Notes: a model not told the origin generated them from the letters alone. Positions 33,607-55,951 are shown, counted from the stretch's first letter. The stretch is 64,000 nucleotides of DNA from Ectocarpus siliculosus (GCA_000310025.1 FN649740.1:16728-80727), one strand, 5' to 3'. Numbers and translations are program-made.

Positions 33607-36600
33607 ATGCGTCGACACAAGCTGGTGAGTAGCACTAACCTTCCGTCTGTAGGTGGGCTTTGAACCGTTTCCGTTGTTGATTGGTTGATTGAGATTTCAA
33701 GCTTGTAGCTGGTGGGACAGCAGCAGCAGTGTCTGAAGGTGCTGCTCTGGTGCACGATGCGCTCGAACGCAGACTCATGGAATACATGAGCGTCATGACG
33801 CAGTTCAAACCCATGTATGTCGTTGTGTTGTAGGTTCCCGACGGTACAGCTTTTTGTCAAGACCAGATTCTCTTACAGTAATTAGTACACTTGTGTCCTC
33901 TGCTGCTGCGTGGACGTTTGGGTGGATTTTCAAATTTGAAATTGGTGCCACTTGTGTCAACGCAGGACCACGTCGAGAGACTCGCAGCAGTAATTATGAC
34001 TACCGCAGTACATCGTTGTAAACACTATGATCGACGCTACATGTAGATTTCTCTACTATACTCTATGGTGCCTCTAGACATGGAGATCTCCGACGCATGA
34101 CCGCCGCTTCCATGCACTTTGGCGTGATGCACGCCCAAAATCTATCTATACTGTAGCGCGAGGTAGGACTCGGACTGGGTATTTTACCGCTCGCTTGTGT
34201 GCGTATTTGCGTAGTCTACCCGCCTTTTGTTCCGGAAACGACGCATGCATTCCACGCGATGACAACAACTCATTTAGATGCAAGAAGTGTAGAGTATTTC
34301 CATGTCAGTTGGAGATGACGCGTCTTTCCTATGGTTTGATACTTTAGCTCAACTGGCTGAGGGTTCTGCACAACAAATTGCCTGTCGCATCCGAATCGTG
34401 TCTCTCAACAGCAGTACATTGTATACTAGTGGAGTCAAGATATTGCCCCCGCTTCCACCAGTTTGCGTCTTCCTTCTCCTCTTCCTCCAACAATCCGGAA
34501 TGCCCTCATTTCGTTGCCCGTGGAATCGGTGCACACCTGCTGCATGCTACGCTTGTTGCGGCCGCTAAAGAGAGAGATGGTGTGTTTATCACGACCTAAG
34601 ATTAAGATTAGGATTCGAAGGAGGACCGCCTGCTCGCCCTACCGGCAAAGCACAGTGGACTCCATGACATACTATGTAGGCAGGGGGGCATGACGTGCCC
34701 CCCCCCGGTGACTCACTACAGTAGTGCGGGAACAATTTTATTTTTTCTCCATCTCGCGAGGATCGAACATGACGACGTCACTGCCGGTAAATCCAACCGT
34801 CCGTTCCGTCCACGCTCCGCACGAAGACCCACTACTACTACAGTATTATGCTACACTTCCATAGAAGCTGTTATGGGCTTCCATGGAAGCTTGTACAATA
34901 CGTTAAAAAGTGTAGGTACAGCTACACAGAGGTACAATAGTCGGCCTCTCATCTGTTGCCGCTGTTCTCCTTGTCTCCAGCCCGACAATTGGCAAGAAGA
35001 CACACGCTTCGACGGCCCAGAGCACTGGGGCATAGAAAAACGGTGGAAGAGCCTATTCCCCAAGACTGGCTTCAAGACCAAGAGCGTCGGTGGTATTGTT
35101 GACACTAGTAGGGACAAGGATGGCGGCAGGAGTCGGGCAAAGGGGACAAGGAACGCGACGGTGGACATGACCGCCGAGGGAGGCGATGACACCGTTACAT
35201 GTAGCCTGCAGAGCGGCGACGATCATTTCGCCAACTTCAATCAGCCAAGTCGTGCGGCTCGAAGGACAGTTCCCGAGACGGCGCCAGAGGACCCCGAAGA
35301 GGAGATGCGGATTCCTTCTTACAGGAGACCGAACGCGAAAACAACGGCAACTAGCGGCAGCAGCATCAACACAAGTAGTATCGGTAAGGCACCCTTATAC
35401 GAGGACGAGGAGCCGACGACGGGGCAAAGAAGGTGGAGAATCCAGCCGAGAAGCACGGAGCCAGCGTCGAGCTCCCGTGCTGGAAGTAGGGGTGAGTCGA
35501 GAGACACGGGAAAGGCACTACTGCTGTAGTTCCACCCGGTGGTATTCGTGGCTTGGTGTGGTGATACTTGCCATGATTGCCATGCTTGTCTGGTAAGAAC
35601 GGTGGAGCGGGTCAAAGGTACCGTCCCACGTGATACATGATGCCATGGTGGTACTTACCAATAGCATGGGATTGTCTCAAACGGCTTACTTTTCGTACCC
35701 CCGGGGGCGGAGGCAACTTTCGCGTTGGCGAAGGGGTGTCGATCAAGGCGAGTTCATAAACCTCCTTCTTGTGGTAATACGCAGCTGTGCCCCCACGCAC
35801 ACACACACGAATAGAAAACTGTGACGCTTTCCCGACGAGCAGTGAACGGTAACGATCGGTCTTGGTAAGGTTATTTGGTGGCGTTTTGGGTGGCGAGATT
35901 CCATGGCAAGCAATTCGCGGTACAACTCAGCCGATCGAGGCGTTGGTAGAAGAAGTGGGATTGCGCGTGTTACGCGGTTGATTGTGTGTGTCTGTTTTCG
36001 GACCCTGTTCTTTCATCACTGCACTCTCTGCATTTTCTGTACGGAAATGTCAAAACGTGCGTGCCTGGTGCGTCAACCAACCTTATCCTTTCCATGAAAG
36101 CTGCACGGCCATGTCTACCCACGACCCCCAATTTTCCGAGGTTGATCTTCTTACCCCCCTCGCCTGCTTCCTCGCATGTGTCTCCCTATGAACACAACCT
36201 CTCCTGCGTTTTCTTACTCTCTTCTCCTTGCCCCCGCGACATTTCCACCGGATCCAAACCCCGCCTGTGCGAAGCTCGTGATTCGGTGCTGCTGCCGTCT
36301 TCTTCCGAGGAAGAGGAAGAGGAGGAGTTTGACGAAAGCGAGGCCAACATCACGGGCCACGAACGGAACAACTCCCGTTCACCCATCCCCCGTCCCCGCG
36401 AGCACAAAAACGGCGGGGGCTCCGATGAATCGCCCCCATACCCCCTCCCCCGACACAGCAACAAGAAGGGGAAAGGCAGTAGGTGCTCTCCAGGGGGTGG
36501 GGCCGCAGCCTTCCCGTATGGCGACGACTCCCCCTCGAGGCAACGACGCGAAGAGGAGATTGAGTCGTCTGGATCGGAATCCTGCGGCGGCTTGTCGAAC

Positions 36601-37086
36601 TCCGACTTTGACGGCAGCGAGGGCGAGGGTCGAAAGCCATCTTCATCCTCCCGGCGGCTGTTATCTTCTTCTTCTCTTTCTCGCCGCAGGGAAGGGGGCG
36701 GGGAAGGGGAAGGAACGCGACGTACCAACGGGGGCGGGACAAAAGGGAAAGGGCGTGTCGTTCGCGAGGGTGGTCGGAGGCGAAGGGGATCGTCCAGCCA
36801 CAGCAGGATGGGCAACAACACGTCATCGAGCCCGATCCCGGGTTCCGCGCAAGGGGCGCGGGCTCGCTCGGCACCATCTGGCAGCAAGAAGGCTCGCAAG
36901 GTTGTGAGAGCCCAAGGGAACGAGCACGGCTGGATCGCCAAGGGTGGTGGGAGCGGCGGTGGCGGTAGCAGTGGAGGGCGAGTGAGAAATCCGGTGCTTT
37001 CGTTTCAGGGTTCTCAGATTTCTATGCGAAAGAACAACGAAAGAAGCCTGACGCAGTCCAAAATCAACTTTCCTGTCGTATTGTAG
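33607..37086 (+). CDS. Large low-complexity, probably nuclear protein (multi-exon, incomplete model)
   Basis: The best-supported exons are 34981-35491 and 36275-37086 (TAG). The first follows a clean acceptor (TTGTCTCCAG), starts PDNWQEDTRFDGPEHWGIEK and ends at G|GTGAGT. The second starts at GCGAAG|CT; both are phase 1. Exon 4 codes SSSEEEEEEEFDE, then Ser/Arg/Gly-rich basic sequence and a short conserved-looking end (SLTQSKINFPVVL). Alternating acidic and basic tracts are typical of chromatin or RNA-associated proteins, but no domain is recognised. A likely 5' part is the ATG exon 33607-33624 (MRRHKL, donor GTGAGT) and 33702-33814 (GAALVHDALERRLMEYMSVM). Those two join in phase, but the 33814 exon ends in phase 2 whereas 34981 needs phase 0. 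So either an exon is missing or the first two belong to another transcript. Confidence 0.5.
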
Positions 37087-38479
37087 GCTATTGTTGAGTG
37101 AGAAGGGTCGCTTGGTTGAGAGAGGATCAAGATGAAGCTCAAAATTACCACCGACAAAATTACATTGACATCAGAATTGAGAAGGGAAATTTGGTGTCAC
37201 AATCATGTGGAGAGTTGTAGGGTACCTGGGGTGTTCGAATTCGAAGGGACATTGAGACCGTAGTTTCAGTCGGGCAAATTTCAATTAATGAGACTGCTTC
37301 TTGCAGAGGGCCATATTACTATTACTAGCGTTGTTTCGTCGGTTGATCGAGAACGCTCCCGCCTTTGGTCAGGCGCTCTTTGTAGTGGACGCCACCAGGG
37401 GGAAGAGAATTGTGTACAGTAGAGGAGAAAGATGTTCGGAGGAAGTTTACGACACAGCAAGGAGTCAACAGGCCAGTTTTGGCATGCAGGAATCCTCGAA
37501 CGTCTTGATTTTTTTTTGTAGATTATTTTTTGACTTGCAGTACCATACAACAGGGGAAGGGCAAAATGCGAGTACAAGGTTGGTCATGCGGTTGTGCCAG
37601 ACCGTCTATGGCCGACATGTGGCAGCTTGGCCAATGGCACGCCGTGGCAGGCAGGCTCTTGCCTGGAGGACAGCGGTGTCGCAGTCATTCGTGCCCACCA
37701 TTGTACGACACGCCATTTAGGGCTTTCAGGCTTGCCTTGCTTCCGTAGGACAGATCAGAACCATAGATCATTCAAATTTAGCTCTGTTGAAGGGTACTTC
37801 CGTTCGTTGTGTTGGGTAGGCCATGGGTGATCTGTGTTGTTTGCTCAATGATGATCTGCGTAGGACATCGGTGATGGATGCATGTTTGCCCGAGGTGATC
37901 TGTAGACATGGGCGATCGGCGTATGTTAGCCCGAGTGGTCTGGGGATGTTTTCGCGAGGGTAATCAGTAGGGTTGAATAGTTGAGCTAACTCACGGTTTG
38001 TCCTGTGTGCGCATGTTTCCCTTGTGGCTGGCTTTCTCTCGACATTTTTTACTGTAAGACCCAAAGGCACAAGTGTTTAGATGCACGCAACATGCAACAG
38101 TCTCGCCCAAGACATTGCACCAATCCTTTGGTTGTTGTTCCTCCGTAACGCCATTCATCCAACCGCCACATCTGTCTAGCAGTCGATGTACTGTACGGCG
38201 CCGCACACACAGCGTCAGCATCGGCTGGATTTGGAGGGCCGGCACCTCAGAGAGATACATCGCACATCGCACCTGGCGTTGTATGCGAGCCTCCCTCCAT
38301 CAACAACTTTCACTCCAAGACGAGAACCATCAACCAAATGAACTGTGTTTCGATTTCAATTATTTCTCTAGACTTAACCAAATATTATCTCCGTCCAACG
38401 CTGGGCCAAGCTGAGCAGCAAGGCCGCCCCCCGCGCCCCCCCCCACCCTGCACGGGGTACTTGCTACAATGGCAGCCTT
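37087..38479. other. Intergenic region between convergent genes
   Basis: No exon was seen. The 33607 gene ends on the left (plus) and the aminopeptidase gene ends on the right (minus), so both 3' untranslated regions should lie here. No obvious AATAAA signal stands out close to either stop. Confidence 0.45.
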
Positions 38480-48751
<10,272 letters not shown>

Positions 48752-50480
48752 AAGCGACGAAGGTACTCTGGTCCTGCTGTGATTTCAACGGGGGGACTAT
48801 GAACACGTGGCGTTGGTTCCTGTTCGCGAAAAAAGGCGGCATGCTGGCTATCGTGTGATGCCCGGCATGGGAGAGCACGAGCCATCAATCTTCAAAGCCT
48901 TTTGACGTGTCTCCTTGATGTGTCAACTGCGGTTTCTAGTCTAGGCACTGCTGTGCTAGAGGGACAGGAGAATCAGATGAGAAACGGGGTGCCGTTGTGT
49001 GGCCGAAGGTCCAAAGCGAAGGCCCTGGGATGTACTCCCAAGCCAATTGTAATCCGGCAAAAAACTGCCGTTGTGTTGGCTGCTACCTGCTGTCCTCAGT
49101 GGTCTTTGGCTATATGTAAAAGATTACATCTCATAGCATATCGATGTACTGCTGTAGTACCCAAGTTGTGAATGTACCAGTTACCGTAAGAGGCGAGGAG
49201 ATGCCCCCCTCCCTACCGCAGAGGACCGACTTTCCAAGCTCGACTTATTGCTCCACAACGAAGAGGGTGCGGAAAGAGCCCCATGTTTCTTACGGAAAGC
49301 CCTCGACGAGACGTGTCCAAACGCACCATTTTGTGTTGGTACAACATGGATTGTGAATCAATCAAGATTTTGAATTTGGTCTACTGTAGGGGGGGTGCAA
49401 CCCCGCCGCTTGTTGCTAGATACACCAGTACCGCCGTATCCAGCAAGTGTCTCCTGAGAACCCACAATTCTTCCGATTTAGGGTACCAGCGGCCGCTGGT
49501 CAACCGTGGATGTCACCCGAATTCTAAAAGAGCGCATGCATGCTGAGACGCATCGTGGAAGAAAATACGGAAAACGTTTGACATTTCAACGCTCCCCACA
49601 CGCACGTTGACGTTGAGTATGTGTAGGTCAAGCAGCGCTGCTGTGGCACTATGGGCACAAATTCGCGCACACCTTTACAGCCTCCGGGGCTCATCTGATA
49701 CAGTATCTTGCGCGTTCAATGCCGGGTGGTCAGACGGTTGGTGGGGAACGCGCAATATCACCAGCAAACAATGGAAGGATGTAGACCGCAGCCCTAGTGT
49801 ACATGCGCTACTGCTACCAGGTACACAGCAGTGGCCGTTTAGAAACATGTGCATCACGCGCAGCAGGTACAGGGTTCAGCAAGCAGACGACCTTACCTCT
49901 TGGCTCGCAAAGAGAGCAAGTGTGAGCGCACGACTCATGATTCCACTCATGCGTGCACGGCACGAATTTGATCTGGGCCTATGACACGGGGCTGGCTGGT
50001 CTTGACACACACTTGTTGCTGTGCTCCGAGCTGCTGCTCGGCGTGGATGGTAGGCACCTCCCGTAGCGGCACCGCAGATGTATACCAACCCCTTGATTTT
50101 ACCATTCGCGGACCCCCCCCGGCGCAATCCCTGCACACCCCAGCAGCAGCAGCAGCAGCAGGCACTGCAGCAGGCTGCAGGGTGCCAGACTGCAGAGAGA
50201 CAGCGAGAGGAAGGCCCACACCCTTAGTGTGTGAAGAACGAAGGAGACGATGCTCCGAACGGTGCTGGCAACGATTGCCCCAAGGGCAACGGCGGCAAGC
50301 AGGTCGCGAGCAGCCTCCGGTCCCGGTCGCTGCGCACCGTTTACGGCTTTCGCCACCAGACGCCCTTCCCCTTCCCCTTCCCGTTTCTCTCCTTCTCCTC
50401 AAGGAGGGCAGTCGCTACCACTCGACTGCGCTGCCGCTGTTACAATTAGGTCTGTTCCGAGGAGATGCTCTTGGCGGGAA
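48752..50480. other. Intergenic region between divergent genes
   Basis: It separates the starts of the aminopeptidase (minus) and uS17 (plus) genes and should contain both promoters. No exon is supported. A CAG run (50141-50160) and one ACTGCTGTA copy (49148) are present. No clear TATA box was identified for either gene. Confidence 0.4.
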
Positions 50481-52883
50481 ATGTCTTCGGCCAGCGCGCA
50501 CGTTGCCGCACCGGGGGGTGGCGATTTGGCTATGCAGGGAGAAGGGGGTGGGGAGGGACAGCAGGGGGAGATGGGCAGCAGTGGGAGATATGCTCGGGAT
50601 CCGGTGACGGGCGAGGGGATTTGGGTGGACGAAGAGGATGAGGTTTGTGCGTGTGTGTTCGTGTATGATCTTTGTCTTGTAGGGTGGAGACCTATCGCGC
50701 CGGCAACATCGGTCCGGACGCAATGCTCACCATTATATTTGATTGCACATGAATATGGGCACACACCAAGGCATCTCGGTAAGTCAACCCGTCCAACAGC
50801 ACTAGGTGCATTTTATGTAGGTCTACAGCAGTACCGGCTACGCAATGGTGCAGCAGCAGTGCGCCCTCATCAACGCCGGTTGACTAACGCCGGTGGCGCT
50901 GCATAGCGCCCGTGAACGTGCTGGGCACAAACTGAATGAGGAAGTCATTCTTACTTGAACAGCGCCGGTCGATTTGTCGGGCACATAAAGGCGTTCGTCA
51001 TTGAGGACCCACGACAGCAGCAGTACAGCTGTACATGCAGTACTGGTGAAGTAGAAGACACAAGACACCCGACGTCGGAGGGGGCACACGACTGAGATGA
51101 GATGCAACTCAACAAGACCCACAGTATGCATAGAGCTTGTCTTGGCACCACGTAGATTAGTACCCATGTGCACGTAGATTAGCCTATAGCCTATGTGTCG
51201 CATAGGTACCCCGATGGGGACACGAGGCACGAGGCACAAGGTGCTCCTTCCTCCCGCTCCTCGTGTATTGAGCCACATCTGCTAGCTCGAAACATGCCGT
51301 TGGTCGATGAATACAGATCTCAGATTCAGCGTTCGTTTTACTGCTGTACGTCTCTCTGATACCGCTGTTGTGTGTGTGAGTGCGACCAATCGATCAATCC
51401 CCGCCGCATTCATTCCCTAAAGGATCAACGGAAAGGCGTTCGTTGGGGTATTGTACTGTGCATGTGGATTGAACAGTTCCTTTCAACTTTCCACACTGCC
51501 GCATACTTGCCCTATCGGGCAACCCACGATTTGTTCACTGTTCACTTGTACAGTGCGTCTGCAGGGCGATCCTTGCCAGTTTTTCCTAACCGTCCCACGG
51601 TTACCCCCCCCCTGCCGGCGTGCTTGTTCCCATATCCCGTGTGCCCCCTCGCCGTATCTCCCTTTCATGTGTCATGCGGTGGGATGCTATATCATCATCA
51701 ACAATAGCCGCTAGATCTGGAGAAACCAAAGAAGGTCCAAAAGTTCTGCGGCAAGGTTATCTCGGACAACATGGACAAGACCATCAAGGTGGCTTACCAT
51801 TCCCCTGTATCTGCGTAGTAAACTTGTTGACCTCGCACCGTCTGTTGTATCCGCTGTATCGCCCCCAGCTATCTCTCATTGAAATGTGAAGTGTTTTGCG
51901 GCTTTTACTTCAAACTGCTGATGTGCAGCACATGTACCGTGCTTGACCTGGGGCCATGTGTAGCACGGTAGAAATAACTGCGGGTGTTAGAGGTTGTGAG
52001 ATTTCTTCAACCGTACTTACTGTCTGCACGCATTTTGAGCGTTCTTGATCGACGGATGGTGTCTGGTAATGACGCAATGGCCACCCACAATGATGGCGCG
52101 ATGATGCAGGTGGCTGTCCCATACTGGTACTACGTCAGGCGACTCGGCAAGAGAATCATCCGGTACAGCAAGATGATGGCCCATGATGAGGAGAACAGCG
52201 CAAACGTAAGGAACGACCGTTTACCGATATTTTCGAACCGTGTCGCTCTCTTGTTGTCGCGTTTTTTGTACCGTTTCCTTTTTTATCGGCCTTCCGCCGA
52301 AGGCAGCAAGGAGGGCCTCTTACGCTTGGCTTGGTATATACTCGTAGTTTTTTTTTTTTTTCAAATCAGCCACTGCTGCGGCGTCTCGCTTGCAGCCGTG
52401 GTTATTGTTGGCAGCGGAGCCAAAGGACCAAGTGTCACCAATGGGTGGTGCAAGATGAAAGTATAAGGCTGGCAGCAAATCATGCGCGGTGCCCCCCCCA
52501 TGTTTGACGGGGACAGCTGATTTTTTTCGGCAGTTGACTTGACACGAGGTACATGTGACCTTTCCCAAGCTCGACCAGCTGGCTCCCAGCTGTGACGTTT
52601 TCCAAGCTCACAAGCCACACAGCTGACTTGTTTAGATTCGAAGAACCCGGCACATCGCATCGAACCAGGAGGAACAATATGAATCCGTACACAGTCGCCA
52701 CTCCTTGCTACGTAAGCAGAGTGGTCCTCCGGGCTGATGGTGTCGATACCAATGTTTCGTGCGGCTTCTCTGATGCAGGTCGGCGACACAGTGATCCTGG
52801 TGGATTGCCAACAGAAGAGCAAGAGAAAAAAACACACCCTCTTGAAGATCGTGCGCAAGCTGCCGAGGCTTGACGATATCTGA
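50481..52883 (+). CDS. Ribosomal protein uS17 (S17), probably mitochondrial, four exons, 147 residues
   Basis: Exons are 50481-50642, 51708-51788, 52110-52205 and 52779-52883 (TGA); all introns are phase 0. uS17 binds small-subunit rRNA early in assembly. The S17 core is clear: KVISDNMDKTIKVAV, then RIIRYSKMMAHDEEN (the family's K-x-H-D-E signature region), then VGDTVILVDCQQKSKRKKHT and a basic end. It is of the bacterial/organellar type, not the cytosolic eS/uS17 type. Since brown algal plastids carry their own rps17, a mitochondrial role is inferred. The first exon (MSSASAHVAAPGGG to GIWVDEEDE) is joined by phase alone. It is acidic and Gly-rich, which is odd for a transit peptide, and the start might instead lie in an exon not recognised here. 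The acceptor at 51707 (CAACAATAG) is weak in pyrimidines. Confidence 0.83.
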
Positions 52884-53235
52884 TGGCAACGAAGGAAATT
52901 GTTACAATAGCCGTCTGGTGGGCGAGCGTGGACATGATGCTGTCAATCGCCATCACGGATCGTCTCCATCTTTTGCACAGGGCGCTCGTGCAGAACCCAA
53001 GGACAGCAGTCGCAGAGGACGTTGGCCACGATACTCTTGCAGTAGACTAATCGTTGCTCCCTGGTACCGCGGTATGCAATGGTTTGGCATCATTTCTGCC
53101 GCCAGGCGTTCAATGAGCAAGCTATCAGAGCTTCCAACGGTCGGGCAAGATAACAGCTTTGACAGCTTTGACGCCGGCACGAAGTTGCGGGGCGTGTGTG
53201 AATCACGCTGCATAGAACTCTAGGCAATTGAACTA
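52884..53235. other. 3' flank of the uS17 gene
   Basis: Nothing recognised; it presumably holds the uS17 3' untranslated region. Confidence 0.4.
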
Positions 53236-53384
53236 CCGTAATAGTCGGAGAGTTGGCACGGGCCGGAGAGATGGCACCGGTCGGAGAGATGGCACCGGGG
53301 TGCGATAAAAAACCCGAGAAGAGAACATTAATTCGATTTACGCACCGGAGTCGGTGAGATCGCACCCGGTGCGATCTCTCCGAC
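53236..53384. mobile_element. Short inverted-repeat element (MITE-like), copy 1
   Basis: It starts CCGTAATAGTCGGAGAGTTG and ends in CGCACCCGGTGCGATCTCTC CGAC, which is the inverse of GTCGGAGAGATCGCACCGGG. The left part holds three tandem GTCGGAGAGATGGCACCGG-type units, and the core GGGGTGCGATAAAAAACCCG is identical in copy 2 (54685-54853). At about 150 bp with inverted ends and no coding capacity, it fits a miniature inverted-repeat element. A target duplication could not be fixed. Confidence 0.65.
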
Positions 53385-53745
53385 CCCCAAATCCAAGATT
53401 GAATCCTTTTCAGCTGCCAGAATGAGGTGCATGTGCGTACCTTTTACACGTGGGGACGGAGTCAGCGGAGCGCCACTCCTTTACATATGATTGGATGGTC
53501 GCAGTTCACGCGGGACAGTTGTATTCATATTTTTATTGGCATGGAAGTTGCGTTGCCAACCGTACACTCAACCAAACACAACGTACAAGCCGCACCCTAC
53601 CCCACCAGACACAAACCGAAGCCATTGTACTTCTGCGTACGTGATGGTATCCGTAGAAGAAGACCGAAACGAAAGCGGGAACCAATTAATGCCGTGTGTA
53701 CTGGTACCAACTCAGATGCGCTATTTCGCCGCTTTTTTCGGGGTA

Positions 53746-54578
53746 CAGTCGTGGCTCCGTTATTAGAGGGTGTTGTGACAACGGCTCTCCACCCTCTTGT
53801 ATCGGTATAAGAGGGTGCAATACAACAGTTACTTATACCATGTGAACATGAAGTTTCTCATGGTCGGAGAGGTGTCCAGGAATTCTAACATGTCGTTAAC
53901 TCTGTAGACTATGCGTTTTAAATGCATGCATGAACATGCACTTTACCTCCTAGTCAAATGGCTGCGTCAACTTGGCCGCGAGGCAATTATTCTCTGGAGA
54001 TGTTTCCAGTCCATGAACTAAATACATTTAGCGCGGTCGATGCAAATAATAAAGGTAACCGATGAAAACACGTCAGTCTCAGTGCGGTTAACACAGAAAG
54101 AGCTTCGAAAGGCCAAGGTCTGTGATCCCATGAGGGGGTGCAAAATGAGGGGGGCTAAAGCTACTCTCCAGATAGACGGTAGCAATAAAATAGAAGAGAG
54201 CTGCACGTGTTTACCCAAGGCTACTACTTTGCACATGTGTTCGTTTCGGAGTGTTTTCATCATCTTTGCATCATCCTCCTTGCATTTGCCACCAGTTTCA
54301 CCAAAACACCACTATTCCTTGGCAGCTCATCTCTGGTTTATTTATTCTTCCTGCGGCGTTTGTTGTGAGGAAGGTGCGTTTGTTTGTGAGTGAAAGGCGA
54401 AGTGTCTAACTTACAAGCCCCCTTATAGTGCGGTAACCCCCTCTATAAAGGGTCCGGGCTCTGCACACGAGGGTAACCCTACTTAGCGAGTCGAGTCCGT
54501 GACAACCGATTCGACCCTCTTATATCGGAGCCCCCTCTTTTAAGGTACCCTCTAATAACGGAGCCAAGACTACTACTG
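53746..54578. mobile_element. Non-autonomous DNA transposon with TA target site (mariner/pogo-like ends), 833 bp
   Basis: The left end is CAGTCGTGGCTCCGTTATTA followed by GAGGGT. The right end, read inward on the other strand, is CAGTAGTAGTCTTGGCTCCG followed by TTATTAGAGGGT. Both are flanked by the dinucleotide TA (53744-53745 and 54579-54580). CAGT termini with TA duplications are characteristic of Tc1/mariner and pogo-type elements. Sub-terminal regions repeat ATAAGAGGGT/ATTAGAGGGT motifs several times on each side. No transposase frame exists inside, so it would have to be mobilised in trans. A short frame inside (53427 leftward is outside the element) has no similarity to a transposase. 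Confidence 0.7.
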
Positions 54579-54684
54579 TATGTTGTATGTGTGTTTCGCC
54601 GCCTTTTTTCCGGCTCAGATATATATGCGTGTGTGTGCAGAAGACCGTGTGCGTGCGTGGGTACCAATCAATACTGTGGCAACG

Positions 54685-54853
54685 GTCAGGGAGATGGCAC
54701 CGGGGTGCGTGCATACAACACCTGTGTGCATTCCGCACCGGGGTCGGAGAGATGGCACCGGTCGGAGAGATGACACCGGGGTGCGATAAAAAACCCGAGG
54801 AGTAAACATTTAAAAAACGATCGCACCCGGTGCCAACTCTCCGACTCTTACGG
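54685..54853. mobile_element. Short inverted-repeat element (MITE-like), copy 2
   Basis: It begins GTCAGGGAGATGGCACCGGG and ends CCGGTGCCAACTCTCCGACT CTTACGG, the inverse of the left end of copy 1. It shares the core GGGGTGCGATAAAAAACCCG with copy 1. The number and spacing of the internal GTCGGAGAGATGGCACCGG units differ between copies. Confidence 0.65.
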
Positions 54854-55951
54854 TACTACTGTAGGCAAATTCGAGAGCCCGAGGAAGAAGGCAAGCTGCT
54901 CCACACGGTATAGTCTAAAGACTTCCAAGTGGAGACGGGCCCTCTCTGCCCTGGTTGATGTTGACTTGCACGGGAAGTGTTCCGCAAATAACCAGGGTCG
55001 TTAGTGGCGTTCGCCGATGAACACGAGCCTTTAGCAGGGATCGTTGCCTTTGGTGTGAGCTGCCGCTCGGCGTTGCTGGGGTGCGAGCACTGCTATTTTG
55101 TCGAACTCAAGGTGGCGGGGTATTTTGAACACACACACACACACACACGATAACCGAACCTCGGTCGGTCCGGGTGGTTTAGACGACGACCAGGCAAGCC
55201 ACGTCCACAAACACAGTGCAGCACGTCATGAGAACCTCGCAGTCCCTTCCCGCAAGCAAACGACAATGTGTCTTAGTTGAGGTATCCATACCCATCGACA
55301 TCGTTTGGGCCATCTGCCCTCAAACTTGTGTTAATTTGTTTGTGTCAACTTGTGTTGGGAGCTTAACCTCATCGAGGGCATCGGGGCATCTTGCTCATTG
55401 CTCATACTAAGGGCTGTCTCCGTGATCGATCGCCTGACCCGCCATTCCATTGCACGAAAGCTTTTCGGAACAACCCCTTTTCCTACCTCGGCCACCTTAT
55501 ACCGCGGAGGTTCATTTCCATCACATCCGCTGCTGGCTTGCGGTGCAGCGTGGAGTGACGATGAGAAATGACACCCGCTGGAAATGGTCTAACCGCGAAG
55601 GCACGCAAAACATGAGTACGCCCCCTCCCCCGTGCGCTCAACGGATCAAAACAATAGGTTGACGCTTAGTACCTCGGGCTCGACGGCATAATGAAAGACC
55701 AGCCTAGCACACATGCCGAATGAATCCCTTGCACAACGCAGGCGCTTCGCGATTTAGCTCAATTTAAAAAGGCTCTACATACAACTTGAACTTTTTTCCG
55801 GGACATGCTGGCGCTTTCAGAGCAAGAAAATATAGACTTCAAACCTGTCTTCATCTAGTGTATCATTGGTCTATCTTCCTTCCACACGTAATTTCTCTTG
55901 GTGCGAAATCTCTATTGGTACTGGCTAACAACGTCTGTCTCTGAGAGATTG
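54854..55951. other. Gene-free interval
   Basis: It holds an AC dinucleotide run (55131-55149) and nothing else recognisable. It presumably includes the 3' untranslated region of the minus-strand phosphatase gene. Confidence 0.4.

Noticed and set aside
36186-36941. 251-codon minus-strand frame and a 243-codon alternative plus frame
   Set aside because: Both overlap the low-complexity last exon of the 33607 gene. The chosen frame has matching splice phases and acidic/basic tracts; the others are proline/arginine noise.
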